A stretch of 64,000 nt of DNA from Coriolopsis trogii (taxonomy: Eukaryota; Basidiomycota; Agaricomycetes; Polyporales; Polyporaceae), in the NCBI GenBank assembly GCA_020543525.1, contig JAHYIO010000004.1, positions 372,001 through 436,000 on the forward strand. The letters are read 5' to 3'. This document shows positions 22,056-34,010 of the stretch, piece by piece. Positions within the stretch are counted from its first letter, which is position 1. Every line of letters begins with the position of its first letter. The notes below the pieces were generated by a model, which searched no databases, was not told the origin of the DNA, and saw nothing but the letters and a program-made list of their open reading frames with translations. The translations under genes and the position numbers were made by a program.

Positions 22056-23802
22056 TGCAACGCGGTCACAATTTTGCAATTGTGTGCGAGCGGATGACTG
22101 CCGACACTTGTTGAAATGTAGGTTTAGCGTCGTCGCTATAGCAGCTACACAGTACGTACCTGGTCAGGTAAAAACACGCGTGAAAAGTCTGACACGTACG
22201 CACAGTCAACGAGTCTTGGGAAGTCATATGTGTCGGTCTTGCTTGCAAGACCGGGGTCTATGTCAAGTGAGGAGCACGTGCCACGCGGCGCGACGCGCTC
22301 CTTTGTGTCGCGCAACCTTTGTCTGCCTCCTCCCTATACGTCTCATTCCCGCGTTCCTCTCCTCCTCCATCTTCTTCCACTCCTGTGTGCTCGAACGTCC
22401 CTCGCGCATCAATTACTTCTTCTTTCACCCACCCAACCGCTTCCCCTCTTGTTTCCAGTCTCAGTTCACACACTACTGGATCTTGAGACTGCTCATTTGA
22501 TTCATACGCTACGTACCTACAGTCCCGCATGTACTTCGCTTCCGCCGGCTTGAGCTCGGCCCCTCCAGGTCGCGCGAGAGAGCGGTGGCGACGCGAGCCG
22601 GATGGCCTCCCCGCGCTGGCCTGCGCGCTAATGCAATCCGCCTTCGCCCTGCCCGACGAACGCGTGAATAGACTCGCAGGAAGTGCCTCAAGTCCTCTAG
22701 GGTGGCCAGGTAAGTTCATTGGTGCAAAACTTGTCGGGCATAGCTGCTGAACAGTCGCAGTCTAGGAAAATACACTTGATTGTAGACACATATGGACGAG
22801 CCGTCTTCATTGGTAATGAATACTCGTAGACGGTATCTTGCCGCGCATTTTGTGTACTCAACTTGACGACCCGCCGAGTGAGGACTTCACGGAGCTGTTC
22901 CCTCATCCACGCGTATGAATATCAATCAGGCGACACATGCAAGTCCTGTGGACGGTATCGGACCTCGAGCATTGACTACCTCATGTACCGGCTCTAGGAT
23001 GCTCGGCATCCCATAGTCAGCAGACTACGGCGCGCACATATTCGACTGTATTGTCTTCTCGTAGGTGACGGCGCACAGCGAGCGTGTGTTCGCATGTTCT
23101 GGAGATGACAGAAGAGCACCACAACACGTCAAGCGAAGACGAGAGCGGCGAACCATAGTGAGGGACAGAAGATCCCTCGCGGTTCTCCGTAATCCCGCAC
23201 TTTGACCCCCCCATTAGCCGGCCGTTCTATTGGACAAGTAATTCTTCAGCATGTGTTCCCGTCCAGGAAGTACGGCAGAGGTCATGGCAGAGGTCATGAG
23301 TGGTCGGATGAGAGGTCATGTCCCAGTGAGATCGGGGTTCTCGCCAGTGGAGGTGAGGGTCTTCCAGGAGCTGAGAGTGGTTCAAGAGTTGAGACGTTGA
23401 CATCTACTAGATCGGGGCACAGTAAGCGAGCGGATTTCCACACCTTAGACCCGCTCCGAAATTGAGAGTATCTGTCCGACAAAAACCCGGACAGAGCTCG
23501 TTGAGGAGGAGGAGGAGGAGGAGGAGGAGGAGGAGGGGCTTGAGAGTTGGTGGATGAGACTGTGTTTCGAAAGCCGCGCACCGCGGCGGGCCTGTATCTA
23601 GAAGCACGTGGTGCTTACGTCATGGGTCATGAGGGGTTTCTCGGCGCTTGATTCGTACTTTCACTAACTTCGCTCTGCAGTCTTTGTTGATTCTGCCTTC
23701 TTTATCGTTGCCGCTTGGAATATGTATGGAAGCTCAGAAAAGGCACATGCTCATGCGATCCCAATGCTGGATAACGATGACCGGCTTGCTTGGCCATACT
23801 AC
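22056..23802. other. Intergenic region upstream of beta-glucosidase 2
   Basis: No recognisable gene. It contains a GAG microsatellite (listed separately) and several GGTCATG-type short repeats at about 23278-23325. The right end is the beta-glucosidase 2 promoter. Confidence 0.5.
23503..23537 (+). repeat. (GAG)n trinucleotide microsatellite
   Basis: About 11 consecutive GAG units in an intergenic stretch. No credible gene reads through it. Confidence 0.95.
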
Positions 23803-23807
23803 GCGCG

Positions 23808-23817
23808 ATATATAAAC
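23808..23817 (+). promoter_or_regulatory. TATA box of beta-glucosidase 2
   Basis: GATATATAAA located 66-75 bp upstream of the ATG at 23883, comparable to the TATA box of the first beta-glucosidase. Confidence 0.55.
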
Positions 23818-23882
23818 CTTCCTGCAGCAAAGGTCGCCCCCGTTTTGTACCTCATCTCGACGCAAAGCACTCGGTCGACGAT

Positions 23883-26800
23883 ATGGCTCTTACACACAGC
23901 ATGAGGCTTTCAGCCTTGTGTGCGCTCTTTGCTATTCTTGCGAATGCTAAACGCTTTGACGTGTCCACCGCGTTGAGCACCGTCACCATCGAGTTCTCTG
24001 CCTCAAGCTCCGTCATCACTAGCACCCCGGAGTCACCTTCGATCATCTCGACTGCATCTCTCTCCACTACCAGAAGCTCAGCGTTATCTGGAATGTCTTC
24101 CGCCGTGTCCGAGGACACTTCGGCTGCGTCCACATTCCTTACCTCAATCGCTTCTTCAACATCTACTGGTCCTCCACTTGAGACGAGCAAGTGTCTCTAC
24201 CGTATACCCTACTTTGAATCATTGACACATACTAACTAACATATATTTGCCAGCCCATATTACTCTTCCGATCTCTTCATATCCATTCTCCGCATTTCCC
24301 GTCCCCTCGGGCTTCCCGATACCCGGAGTGTTCCCCTCGACCTCTCCCAACTCGCCGCCGCCACCAGGGTCGGACCTTATCCCCGACTTTGGACCAGCTT
24401 GGGTCAAGGCGCACGCACAAGCAAAAAAGCGTATATCTGGCTGGACGCTGGAGCAGAAGGTCAATGTTACAACAGGCGTGGGCTCCCAAGCCGGCCGATG
24501 TGTTGGCAACATCGGGGCCATTGACGATTGGCCTGGTCTATGCCTCGAAGATTCCCCTCTTGGTGTTCGATTCGCGGATTTTGTGACTGCGTTCCCTGCT
24601 GGCATCACTGTGGCGTCCACCTGGAACCGTACCCTGCTTCGTCAACGTAGTGTGGCGATGGGAGTTGAATTCAAGGGGAAAGGAGTGCACGTCGCCCTCG
24701 GACCGATGATGAATATGGGTCGTATCGCCCAAGGCGGTCGGAATTGGGAGGGGTTCGGAGCTGATCCCTTTTTGTCGGGCGAGTCGGCGTACGAGACTGT
24801 TCTCGGTCTTCAAGAAGGCGGCGTCCAGGCGTGTGCGAAGCACTACATCAACAAGTAGGTGATTGGATTATAGAATTTGGAAGTATCACTCATGGTCATG
24901 TCTACATAGCGAACAAGAGCACAGGAGGACTCAAGAGTCCTCTGAACTCGACGACCGTACCGAGCACGAAATCTACGTTCGCCCTTTCCTCCGCTCAGTA
25001 CAGGCCGGTGTTGCTAGCTTGATGTGCAGCTATAGTATGTCTATCAATTTTGCTAGCGCGCTAGTTTGTTCAGCTGATGTTTCGCATCGCAGACCAGTTG
25101 AACGGGACTTGGGCGTGCGAGAACGACCGTACCATAAACCAGATCCTGAAGGGCGAGCTCGGCTTCCAAGGCTATGTCATGACTGATTGGGGTGCGCAAC
25201 ACTCTACTATCGCTGCGGTCGCCGGCCTCGATGTAAGTCTTCTAGCCGCACCAAATCCGTGTCTCCTGACCGACTCCTTCCAGATGTCGATGCCCGGTGA
25301 CATCAACTTCGGTTCGGGCAACAGCTACTTCGGCGGAAACCTTACGGCATACGTACGAAACGGCACCATTGCGGAGAGCCGTGTTGACGACATGGCAGAG
25401 CGCATCGTCGCTGCTTGGTACTTCCTCGGCCAAGACGAGAACTACCCTGATGGTACGATACTACTATGTTGCATCGTGCCATGGGATAGGGCGCGCTAAT
25501 GGGCCGGTTGGACAGTGAACTTCAACGCGAACTTTCCAAATGATCCTGCTACTAACGAGCACGTTGACGTGCAAAATGATCACTATAAGGTCGTGCGCGA
25601 GATTGGCGCCGCCGGCACTATCCTCCTGAAGAACGTCAACGGTACGCTTCCGCTCAACAAGCCGCGCTCAATCGCTATCATCGGCATGTCGTCTCACTTT
25701 GCGTCGCTCACCAACGAAGGCTAATCTAAGCACAGGGAATGACGCCGGACCACCCATCCTCGGCCCGAACGGTTATTCTGACCGCGGCGGTGTCGACGGG
25801 ACGCTCGCTATGGGCTGGGGTTCCGGCTCGGACAACTTCCCCTACCTGATCACACCCCTGGAAGCCATCCAAGGCCGGGCGCGCCAGGACCAGACCAGCG
25901 TCTCTTGGTTCCTTAACAATTGGGACCTTGCGGGTGCCTCTTCCACCGCGTCCGGGCAGGATGTTGCGCTCGTGTTCGTCAACGCCGATTCCGGAGAGGG
26001 ATACATCACCGTCGACGGCAACGAGGGCGACAGGAAGAACCTCACCCTGTGGGGCAACGCAGACGAGCTCATCCTCGCGATCGCATCTTCGAACCCGAAC
26101 ACGATCGTCGTCGCTCACTCTGTAGGGCCGGCGATCATCGAGCCGTGGATCGAAAACCCGAACGTGACTGCTGTTCTGTGGGCCGGCCTTCCGGGTCAGG
26201 AATCGGGGAACGCGATCGTCGACATTCTCTACGGGGACTTCAATCCCTCTGGCCGTCTTCCGTACACGATCGCAAAGACGCCCGAGGACTACCCTGCGCA
26301 GCTAGTCACTGGCGGTGAGGGAGACGACATCCTCCTCATCGAGTACACCGAGGGCCTCAACATCGATTATCGCCACTTTGACGCCGTGAGTCGTCGCACA
26401 TTGGTCTGCTCGTCGCTGTGAACGCGCGGCACTGACGCTTGAACGTTTGAACGGCGATGTAGAACAACATCGAGCCGCGGTTCCCCTTCGGTTTCGGTCT
26501 GTCCTACACGAGCTTCACGTACTCGAACCTCCGCGTTAGGCCCATCCACCACGCGGACCACACCTCCGCCGCGCTCGAGGCCGCCTGGGCCAAGGGCCAC
26601 CCGTCTCCAGCCGTCGAGGGCGGCTCGACCGCGCTCTGGCTGCACCGTCCGGCGTTCGAGGTCCGCTTCAGGGTGCAGAACACCGGCAACGTCAAGGGGG
26701 GCGAGGTGCGTGTCTTCTCTCTCCGAAGGACTTCGAGGCGCTGATCCGCGACGCAAACCGCATGCGCGCGTGTCCCCGTATCCGCGTGTCTGCGTTCGGT

Positions 26801-27062
26801 GTGTATGTACCCCGCCCAGATCCCGCAGCTGTACGTGCACTTCCCGGCTGGGGCGGGCGAGCCGCCGAGCGTGCTCAGGGGGTTCGATGACGTGCTTCTG
26901 CGCCCAAAGGAGAGCAGGGAGGTCAGGATCACGCTCTCGCGCTACGATTTGAGCGTCTGGGACTCGGCGGGGCAGGGCTGGCGGAAGCCGGAGGGCGAAT
27001 TTGCGTTCTCTGTGGGCGCAAGTAGTCGGGACTTCCGCTTGAAGGGCATCATCCCGCTTTGA
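23883..27062 (+). CDS. Secreted GH3 beta-glucosidase, copy 2
   Basis: Nine exons: 23883-24201, 24254-24854, 24910-25034, 25093-25232, 25284-25452, 25516-25683, 25736-26385, 26463-26705, 26820-27062; 885 residues. Start MALTHSMRLSALCALFA gives a signal peptide, then a Ser/Thr-rich stretch. The catalytic domain has HYINNEQEH and VMTDW with the nucleophile Asp near residue 380. The second domain and C-terminal fibronectin-III-like domain follow. Exons 2-6, 8 and 9 have exactly the lengths of copy 1, exon 7 differs by one codon, and only exon 1 differs more. The predicted role is the same: extracellular release of glucose from cello-oligosaccharides. Intron 6 (25684-25735) begins GCATGT rather than GT; the paralogue fixes the junction. 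The intron 1 donor (24202) is the least certain site. It converges on the P450 gene with a 267-bp gap. Confidence 0.92.
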
Positions 27063-27329
27063 AGTGCGTACACGCGGAAAATATGACATCTGGATATAGC
27101 TACTGAGAACTGTTGACGACTATGATTTGTACGTGGATTCTTGTGAGAATGTGACTCGCCTGAACCTCAGAAAGGAGCGTGTGATATGCATCGACTAGGA
27201 TGGATCGTAACTCGTTATACACATTTCGCCCAAGCAGATGTTTGCGAAGAATGGGGAAGAAAAGGGTAACCTACTGTACAAATGCGAATAGATCGTAAGG
27301 TCCTTACATAAACCGACATGATGGGCGGT

Positions 27330-29654
27330 TCACGCCGCCACTGAGCTCATATGGGCGATGAGATCCTGTGCGTTGTCCGAGCGGGGGCGGAAGGCGCATT
27401 TGAACTCCACAGGGTGGCTAACATGTCACAGATCATCAGCTCTAACTCGAGTGGGTCAGAGAACCTCCGTCACACACCTGACAAACCCAGAGATAAACGC
27501 GGCGTCAGGAACGACGGGGCGACCGAAGTTGTCCTTGACGAAGGTGAGGTCCATGGTGGCGATGATGTTCGCCGCTGCAAGCCATATACTGTCGTCCGCA
27601 AAGATCTGCCCGGGACACACTCTGCATGGCGCGTTTTGGGAGGTGGGGGTGAGAACGAGTACGGCACTGGGACAAGCGAGAGCGTGGTCACCTGCGCCCG
27701 AATCCAAACACGACGTTCCTGGGATCGGTACGTTCGGACTCCTCCGTAGACATGTGCATGAACCGGTCAGGGTCGAACCTGCAGGGATCCGGATATACTT
27801 CCGGATCCTGCGTCATCCACCTGCGCATCGAGATAACGAGCATGTGAGCGAGAAGCGCACAGCATTGGAGGGTGGGCAGCGTGTGGCGCACCAGATGTTG
27901 GGGATGATCATCGCGCCCTCGGGAATGTCGTAACCACGATAAACGTCACCCGTGCTGACTCTGTGAGGCACGCCTAGGAACACGTTCACACCTATCAGCA
28001 CATGTCGTGCCCTCGCGGGGAACATGACAGCAACTAGTACATACCTAGCGGGACGGGTGCATTCCATCTAGACAGAGTGGAGTAATGTCAGCAGGCGGGA
28101 CGCGAGGATCGGCCACTAGACCTAGAGTTGGTTACCTGAAAACTTCTTTGAGCACACACTCGAGGTACGGGAGCTGTTTGCGATCTTCAAAATCGGGTAA
28201 CCTCTCCGGGCCGACGATGCGGTCGATTTCCTCTTGCGCCTTCTTGTAGACGTCGGGATGGAGGACCATGGCCAGGACGAAAGTCTTCATGGTCGTCACC
28301 GTCTGTCACGCCTAGAGTTCAATATCGGGTCTGCACGAGCAATGTCTCATGAAGGTAGAGACGTACCGTGTCGGTGCCCGCTGGTGTTCTACATCAGCGC
28401 AGTATTCCCGTTCAAAGGACAAGGCTACGAACCGGCATAAATGGCTCCTGCAGCGCCTTTGATATCCTCCGTATGCTCGGCCGTTAGAATGCCTTCAGCG
28501 ACAGCTTCTTCGAGCAGGGATGACGTGAACGAAGGTGCCGCAGTACCGGCCCTCTGTGACACATTCATCAGACGAAGGACGGCGTCTTCTTGCGAAGAAG
28601 AGCGACAAACCAGAGCACGTTGAACAATGGCGAATGGGGTGTCCAGCGTCTGCCTGACGAGGCTCTTCACGTACAACGCTTGCCGCTTGAAGCCCGAGCC
28701 CGGCATCCACAATGGAATGTGCTTGACTGCGATCGTGTTTCAGTGACCATCAGAGCAGCGGCGGACGGGAAGGACGCACGTATCGGGAAAAAGTCCACAA
28801 GCATGGAACCCGGGCTTCCGCCGAGCACAGTTTCCACCGTCGCACGTTCTGCAATCTCGACGAGAGGGTCGTGGACCGACGTGACCCGATAACCGTACGC
28901 AATCTCGAGAATGATCGCGCCAGACCACCTGGACCACACGGACGCTGCGATGAGCGGGCACCGAGGCGGCAAAGAATCGTTGACACGCACCGTTTGATGT
29001 GATCCATGAAGAGCTCCGGGCTGTCGCACAGGCCAGACAGAAGCGTGTACGTTTCGCGCCGCTGGATCGGGCGGTAGCTCGCGAGCGCGGTCTTGGACAT
29101 GAAGGCGTCATGCAACCACTTGCGATGCTTCCGGAACCGTTCGCCGTAAGCAAGGTTGTTCAACACGCTGTCCCAGCCCATACTGCGGTGGCGGTCAGCG
29201 GAGTGAAGGTGCGGCTCGTTGACGTCAGAGGGACGTACAGCTCCTTGAGGAGGAGAAATCGAGGGCGGTCAGAGTACTTGGCACTCCGCTTCTCCATGAG
29301 CTCGACTGCCGCCTCCTTCGAGTTGAGGACTACCGCTGGTGTGCGGAAGAACTTGGCAAAGACGACATCGCCTGTGCGGTCAATTAAATGGTCAGCGGCC
29401 ATCGATTACAAGGGCAGGACTATGACGTCGAGTGTCGCACCGTATTGCTGACCCCATTCTGCCAGCTTGCGCTGCTGGTAGTCCATAGGAAGTTGATGGA
29501 CGTTCCCGAGCAGCGGCAATGCTATCGGTCCTGGCGGGTATCGATACTTATTGCTCCGACGATATCGGACATATGCGCCTATGACTACAAGAGCGATGAT
29601 GAGGACGACGGGCGCCCAGGAGGTTGCATACGCCAGCTGCGACCAGGAAGGCAT
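27330..29654 (-). CDS. Cytochrome P450 monooxygenase, 13 exons
   Basis: Exons: 29654-29441, 29371-29239, 29182-28991, 28928-28780, 28726-28611, 28553-28433, 28380-28367, 28302-28136, 28067-28045, 27973-27892, 27820-27692, 27621-27478, 27417-27330; 523 residues. An N-terminal membrane anchor (residues about 10-30) is followed by the proline hinge [18 protein letters not shown]. The I-helix motif AGTDTT (309-314) is assembled across a 14-nt exon. ExxR is E366-R369 (EVFR). The heme loop is FGFGRRVCPG with the ligand Cys449. All landmarks of a working microsomal P450 are present. The sequence resembles the fungal class annotated as O-methylsterigmatocystin-oxidoreductase-like, a very large and diverse group in wood-decay fungi, so the substrate is unknown. 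The 57-nt intron at 28610-28554 could be retained in frame, adding 19 residues. Confidence 0.93.
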
Positions 29655-29730
29655 CTTGCGATATGAGTATTCGAGGGGAGGTTTGGTCGGGGGGCAAGAT
29701 GGGGGGAGGGCTGCCAGGTAGGCATGAACG

Positions 29731-29738
29731 TATATATG
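29731..29738 (-). promoter_or_regulatory. TATA box of the P450 gene
   Basis: CATATATA on the minus strand, 77 bp upstream of the ATG at 29654. Confidence 0.5.
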
Positions 29739-31815
29739 AGGTTCGGCTGTAGAAGAGCTCGATTTCAAACTGAGTGTGGTTCGGAAAAGGAAGTAGTAAT
29801 GTCGGCGGGGACGCAAAATTGTTCGGGGACGGCTGAGTTCTGAGTTAGCTGTCATATTTCCCCGCCGTGACTGCCTCCTTAGACGCCTGCTGGATTTTTG
29901 CCGGCGCCGGGTCGGTCGAGGCGCGTTGTAGCGGGCGCATCAGTGCGCCAAGGTGTCCGAATCAGGCGATCGTTCACAGTATCGACTGCGAATCAGCGCA
30001 AATCCGGCAAGAGGGATGCTGAGGGCGTGACAGAAACCCGGGAAATCAGGTCAACGAACGCATTCGGTAACAGGCTCGCGTGCATTGGCTTCGAGCGCCG
30101 ATTCAACAGGCAGGGATTTCTCGGCTCCACGTGTGGGTACGTGGCTCCGGTCTTTCGACGTTGTGTGTATTGCGCGCGATATGGCCGGTGGGTGAACTGG
30201 TGACCATTTCCTGCGTGACTGATGGAAGCTTCGTAAAGATACGGTCTCGGAACGTACAGGCGTTGATATCCGCAGGTCCGCTGCTGTATGTGCTGATCTA
30301 GGTGCTCATCGTGGCTTCCGATAGTGGCCACCTTCTCCATGCGGGTACTTGGCGCGTGCGATGGAGTATGTCACCTGCATTCAATATGGCCGACTATATC
30401 TGTATAGATGACGTAGTCTCGTGTGGCGCAGTAGAGAAACGTGAGATTCACATACCCAGAGCGGGAGGGAGTGCTACAGTGGTTCAGGGGCCGAAGCTGC
30501 TATGACTGCACGTATGATGGTGGAGACGAGTGACAGAAGCTTGAAGCTTCATACTGTAGTCGCCGGACATTGAGGATAGCATGGCGACATCCGAGCCCAG
30601 TCATGCCTGGCTAGGCGTCGCGAAGGAGAGTTGCAGTTGCAAACGCGAAGACAGGAGGGCGCAAGGGCAGCGCTAGCCTAACGGCACGCGCCAAGTCGTC
30701 GGCGTCTCCCGGGAGGACTCGCTCATGCTGAGAACGTACCAGCGCGCGTGGAGTAGTCCAGAAATGCCCTAAGCCACCCTAGACCTTCATACAACCGGAC
30801 CTCGAACAGCTGAGATTGCAGATATCGTCAGCACCGGTTTACAGTGAACTCGAGGCGAAGGCACATACGGCAGCAATCACTCCTAGTGGACTGTGGTGGC
30901 GTAAGACTTGTCCGATCATTGGGATACCCTGTAAGTCTATGAGTAACCTAAGCTTAGAAGGACTCCATGCGTGTCTCATCACAAACGACAGGATGTTTTC
31001 ATGAGAACGTCATTGCACGTAAAAGTCTACGACTGCGAACATCGTCCCCCACCTGCAGTACAGCGCTATCTGTCCACGCTGGAGAAGAGTATGAATAAGA
31101 TCAGTCTTGGAAACCACGGTGCATAATCATACACTGCGGATAGAGTATGTTGCTGATGTTAGATGACACGACCGGCACATGATTGAGACGAAGGTGCGTA
31201 CCTGTGGCAGCCTCCCGCAGATGTGCCTACAATGTGTCATTAGCGAGTGAATACCCAAGGCCCCATACCTGTAGCTCCCTGAAAGCTGTGCACAACGGTA
31301 CGAGTCTGTGATACCCTGTCCAAACAACACTCACGCCATCTCTCACTGATCTCGGTGGGATGCACCCTGCAGTTGGTAAGTGTTGCCATGCACTTCTTCG
31401 TGTGGATTGTGGAACGCCGCTACATCTGCCCAACTGATACATAGTACTCACCGAAAATTTCACAGGGAGCTGATGCGCGGTCAAGATTCTAAGCGGTCCA
31501 AGCTGATTGCGATGGAGTGGGGAGCGAGTGCTACTGCTTCAGCTTTTCCATGTTCATGTAGGCGAAAAGGTTCAACATAGGCAGTCAAGGACATGGACAT
31601 GGACAAGTTTGCACCGAGGCGGATCATGCCCATATATGGAAACTCCGACGGCACCAAAGTGACCTTACGTAAGTGCCATAGAGGCGCTCTGCAAGGCGCC
31701 TAAGTACCGGGACTCCTCTCTGACCCAGCTTTGACATGTCTCTGACTCTCGTTCCTATTCCACGCAGTGCGTACCATAACAACAGTCTTGCAACGTATAT
31801 CTCCAAGAATTTAAC
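29739..31815. other. Intergenic region, no gene recognised
   Basis: About 2 kb between the divergent P450 and BTB genes. Short open frames only, without family resemblance or coherent introns. The right end is the BTB promoter, with a GTATAT element at about 31795. Confidence 0.45.
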
Positions 31816-32953
31816 ATGTCTGCACGTGTGACGAGGAAGCGCGCACGACTAGAGACCGAGCAGGAGGTGGGACAGGAGGCGGGTAGTTGCGGGGGTGCCG
31901 CCGCTCCCGGGGGGAACAGCGCCGACGTCGACGACTGGGAGGCAAGAGGTCTACGGAGGGACGAGGACTTTTGGTTTGAAGACGGTACGATTGTGATTGG
32001 GGCTCGCGACGTCGCGTTCAAGGTCTACGCGCGACCACTGGTCGACCATTCGCCTGTTTTCAAGACGATGATCTCCTTGCCCCAGCCGGACGCGTCAGAC
32101 GCGTCGCTCGCACTCGCAACGCAGTTCGTTCAACTCTCTGACCCGCCAGAAGAGTTGCGACATGCATTCGAGGTGCTGATGCCGAGCAAGACCCTCCGGT
32201 GAGTGCTCATCTTTGATGTTGTGGGACGGACTTCTGGTAGCGGTCAAGACATGCCTTCGAATCGAATGGCTTTGGCTTTGGTTTAGCAAGGGACAGGTTG
32301 CGCTCGCCTGTGATTTACGGTGCTGACCTGTCCTCTTTCTCCGCTATAGCCCGTTTGGCTTTCAGAAGATCCCCTACCACATGATAGCCGCATGGATCCG
32401 CATCGGACACAAGTATGAGATCGACCATCTCGTGCAGCAATCCCTCGATTACCTCCGCACCTTATACCCCAAAGACTACGACGCCTTCCACAAACGCCGT
32501 GCCGACGCATTGTTGCCCGTCGAGTGCTCCATTGGCGTGGTCAACCTTGCTCGTCTCACTGGTGCAGTCGACCTCCTTCCTGTCGCCCTACTTGATTGCT
32601 GCAGCCTTGATGCGAGAGTTGTCTGGGGCTTCGCTCGAGAGGACGGGACGATGGAGCGCTTGAGCGACGACGATCTTGGCCTATGTATCGAGGCGAACTC
32701 CAGGCTCATCCAAGCCCGTGTCCAGGCAGCGTACAGCGCTCTTTCTACCTTTGATGTGGATGTATGCCTCCTTGGCTACTCGAGCCGCTGTGAGGAGGAC
32801 ATGCAAGGTTTCCTGGCCTCGCTTCTAAACGGAACAATGCCAGGACTGTTCCTTCCCTTGCCGTTCACTGCATTCAGCGGAGAGATCATCACCGAGCGCA
32901 TGCCCAACATTTGCAAGGCATGCAAGCTGTATCTGAGAACCAAGTGGCGCTGA
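31816..32953 (+). CDS. BTB/POZ-domain protein, C-terminus truncated by a frameshift
   Basis: Exons: 31816-32198 and 32350-32953; 328 residues. The leader MSARVTRKRARLE is basic. DEDFWFEDGTIVI and VAFKVYARPLVDHSPVFKTM mark the BTB fold (about residues 49-130). Exon 2 starts with RIGHKYEIDHLV and has GVVNLARLTGAVDLLPVALL and EDGTMERLSDDDLGLCIE, the helical back-half typical of agaricomycete BTB proteins. BTB proteins commonly dimerise or recruit cullin-3. The reading ends CKLYLRTKWR-stop. One base out of phase, the DNA continues ERRAIFERLPAILGIDVPGWG, the normal family ending. A one-base change has therefore removed about 25 residues. Most of the protein is intact and could still function. Confidence 0.88.
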
Positions 32954-33676
32954 GAGGCGAGCGATATTCGAACGTCTACCGGCGATTCTGGGTATCGACG
33001 TACCTGGGTGGGGGAATAAGGCCGGATGATAGGTCGGGCAGTAAGTATGCTCATGTTTCGACTATCGCATTCACCCATGAGTTACCTCTAAGGTCCGAAG
33101 GATGTGAAAACAGTGCTTCACTTGATACATATGGCTTCGATCGGTGAGAGTGGCATCTCTTCCGTAGTCTCCATCTAATGGCTCAGCTCGCAGATATTTC
33201 TTGCTGCATGAAGTCACTATGCGGGATCCCGCGCCAACGCACCAGGTCTCCATCCCACGGTACAGACCAGACAATCATTACAAGCGTCGTGATTGCGCAC
33301 TGCGGTTGGGGTGTTGAGGGGCTTATGTGCAAAGACGAGATGAGATCTCCGTGGATGAGACACTACTTGCACAACATACCAAACTTTGTCGAACCTCCCC
33401 AACGTCCGCCCGCATCGGAGCAGAGCAGTCTGCATCGCTACTCACATTCATCTTCTGACTCTCTCTGCGTTACGTAGCCTACCTATGCCATCTATGCTCA
33501 TATGATCATTCGAATCGTGCTCTCCAAGTCGAACGCGCAGAGCGATTGTAGGTGAGGCTGAACCACGGCGCCTAGCGTCTAGCGCGGCGCGCATGCCGGC
33601 GACTTGCTTTGCACTGCTCCACCATCTGATCTTGCCACGTTCTTGCTTCCGCCTTACGTCGGACTATCCTCTAACA
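32954..33676. other. Intergenic, no gene recognised
   Basis: Starts with the out-of-frame remnant of the BTB tail (32954 to about 33033). The rest shows nothing recognisable. The last 80 bp resemble the sequence upstream of the BTB pseudogene at 36816, so the two pseudogenes share promoter ancestry. Confidence 0.5.
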
Positions 33677-34010
33677 ATGCGGGTGACGAGAAAGCGCGAA
33701 CAAACAGCCACTACGACGGTACACAAGCCGAGCCGTCCTTGTCTTTTGGACTGGCATGAAGCGGAGACTCGGTTCGCCATATCACTCTTGCCGCCGCCGA
33801 CGTAGGGTTCAACGTTCAAGGTCTACAAGGATTCGCACTTTCCAGTCCCAATGGACGTGTTCACGATCCCGCGGCGCTACATCGACCGTGACGATGACGG
33901 TCGGGCGCGAGGAGATGACTCGGAGACATGTGCCACGAGCGATTGTCCCAGAAACGCAATCTAGGTGCGTGTCTCGATTCATCATTCCTGTGGCTAGGGA
34001 GAGGGGGCGC
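33677..34010 (+). pseudogene. BTB-domain protein, decayed N-terminal remnant
   Basis: ATG at 33677 opens MRVTRKREQTAT, then KPSRP, aligning at DNA level with the leader of the pseudogene at 36816. The conserved EFWFEDG segment is missing or scrambled, and a stop follows. In another frame TFKVYKDSHFP and VFTIP recall the FKVYKGPLEHSPVF stretch. A GTGCGT donor-like site lies at about 33963. It is too degraded to encode a BTB fold. Confidence 0.65.

Noticed and set aside
28554..28610. Retention of the 57-nt segment in the P450 as coding
   Set aside because: It stays in frame, but it has a donor and CAG acceptor, and removing it gives the family-typical [16 protein letters not shown] join. Kept as an intron with some doubt.
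30500..31700. Possible decayed gene between the P450 and BTB genes
   Set aside because: Translated all frames by eye and found no recognisable family fragment.
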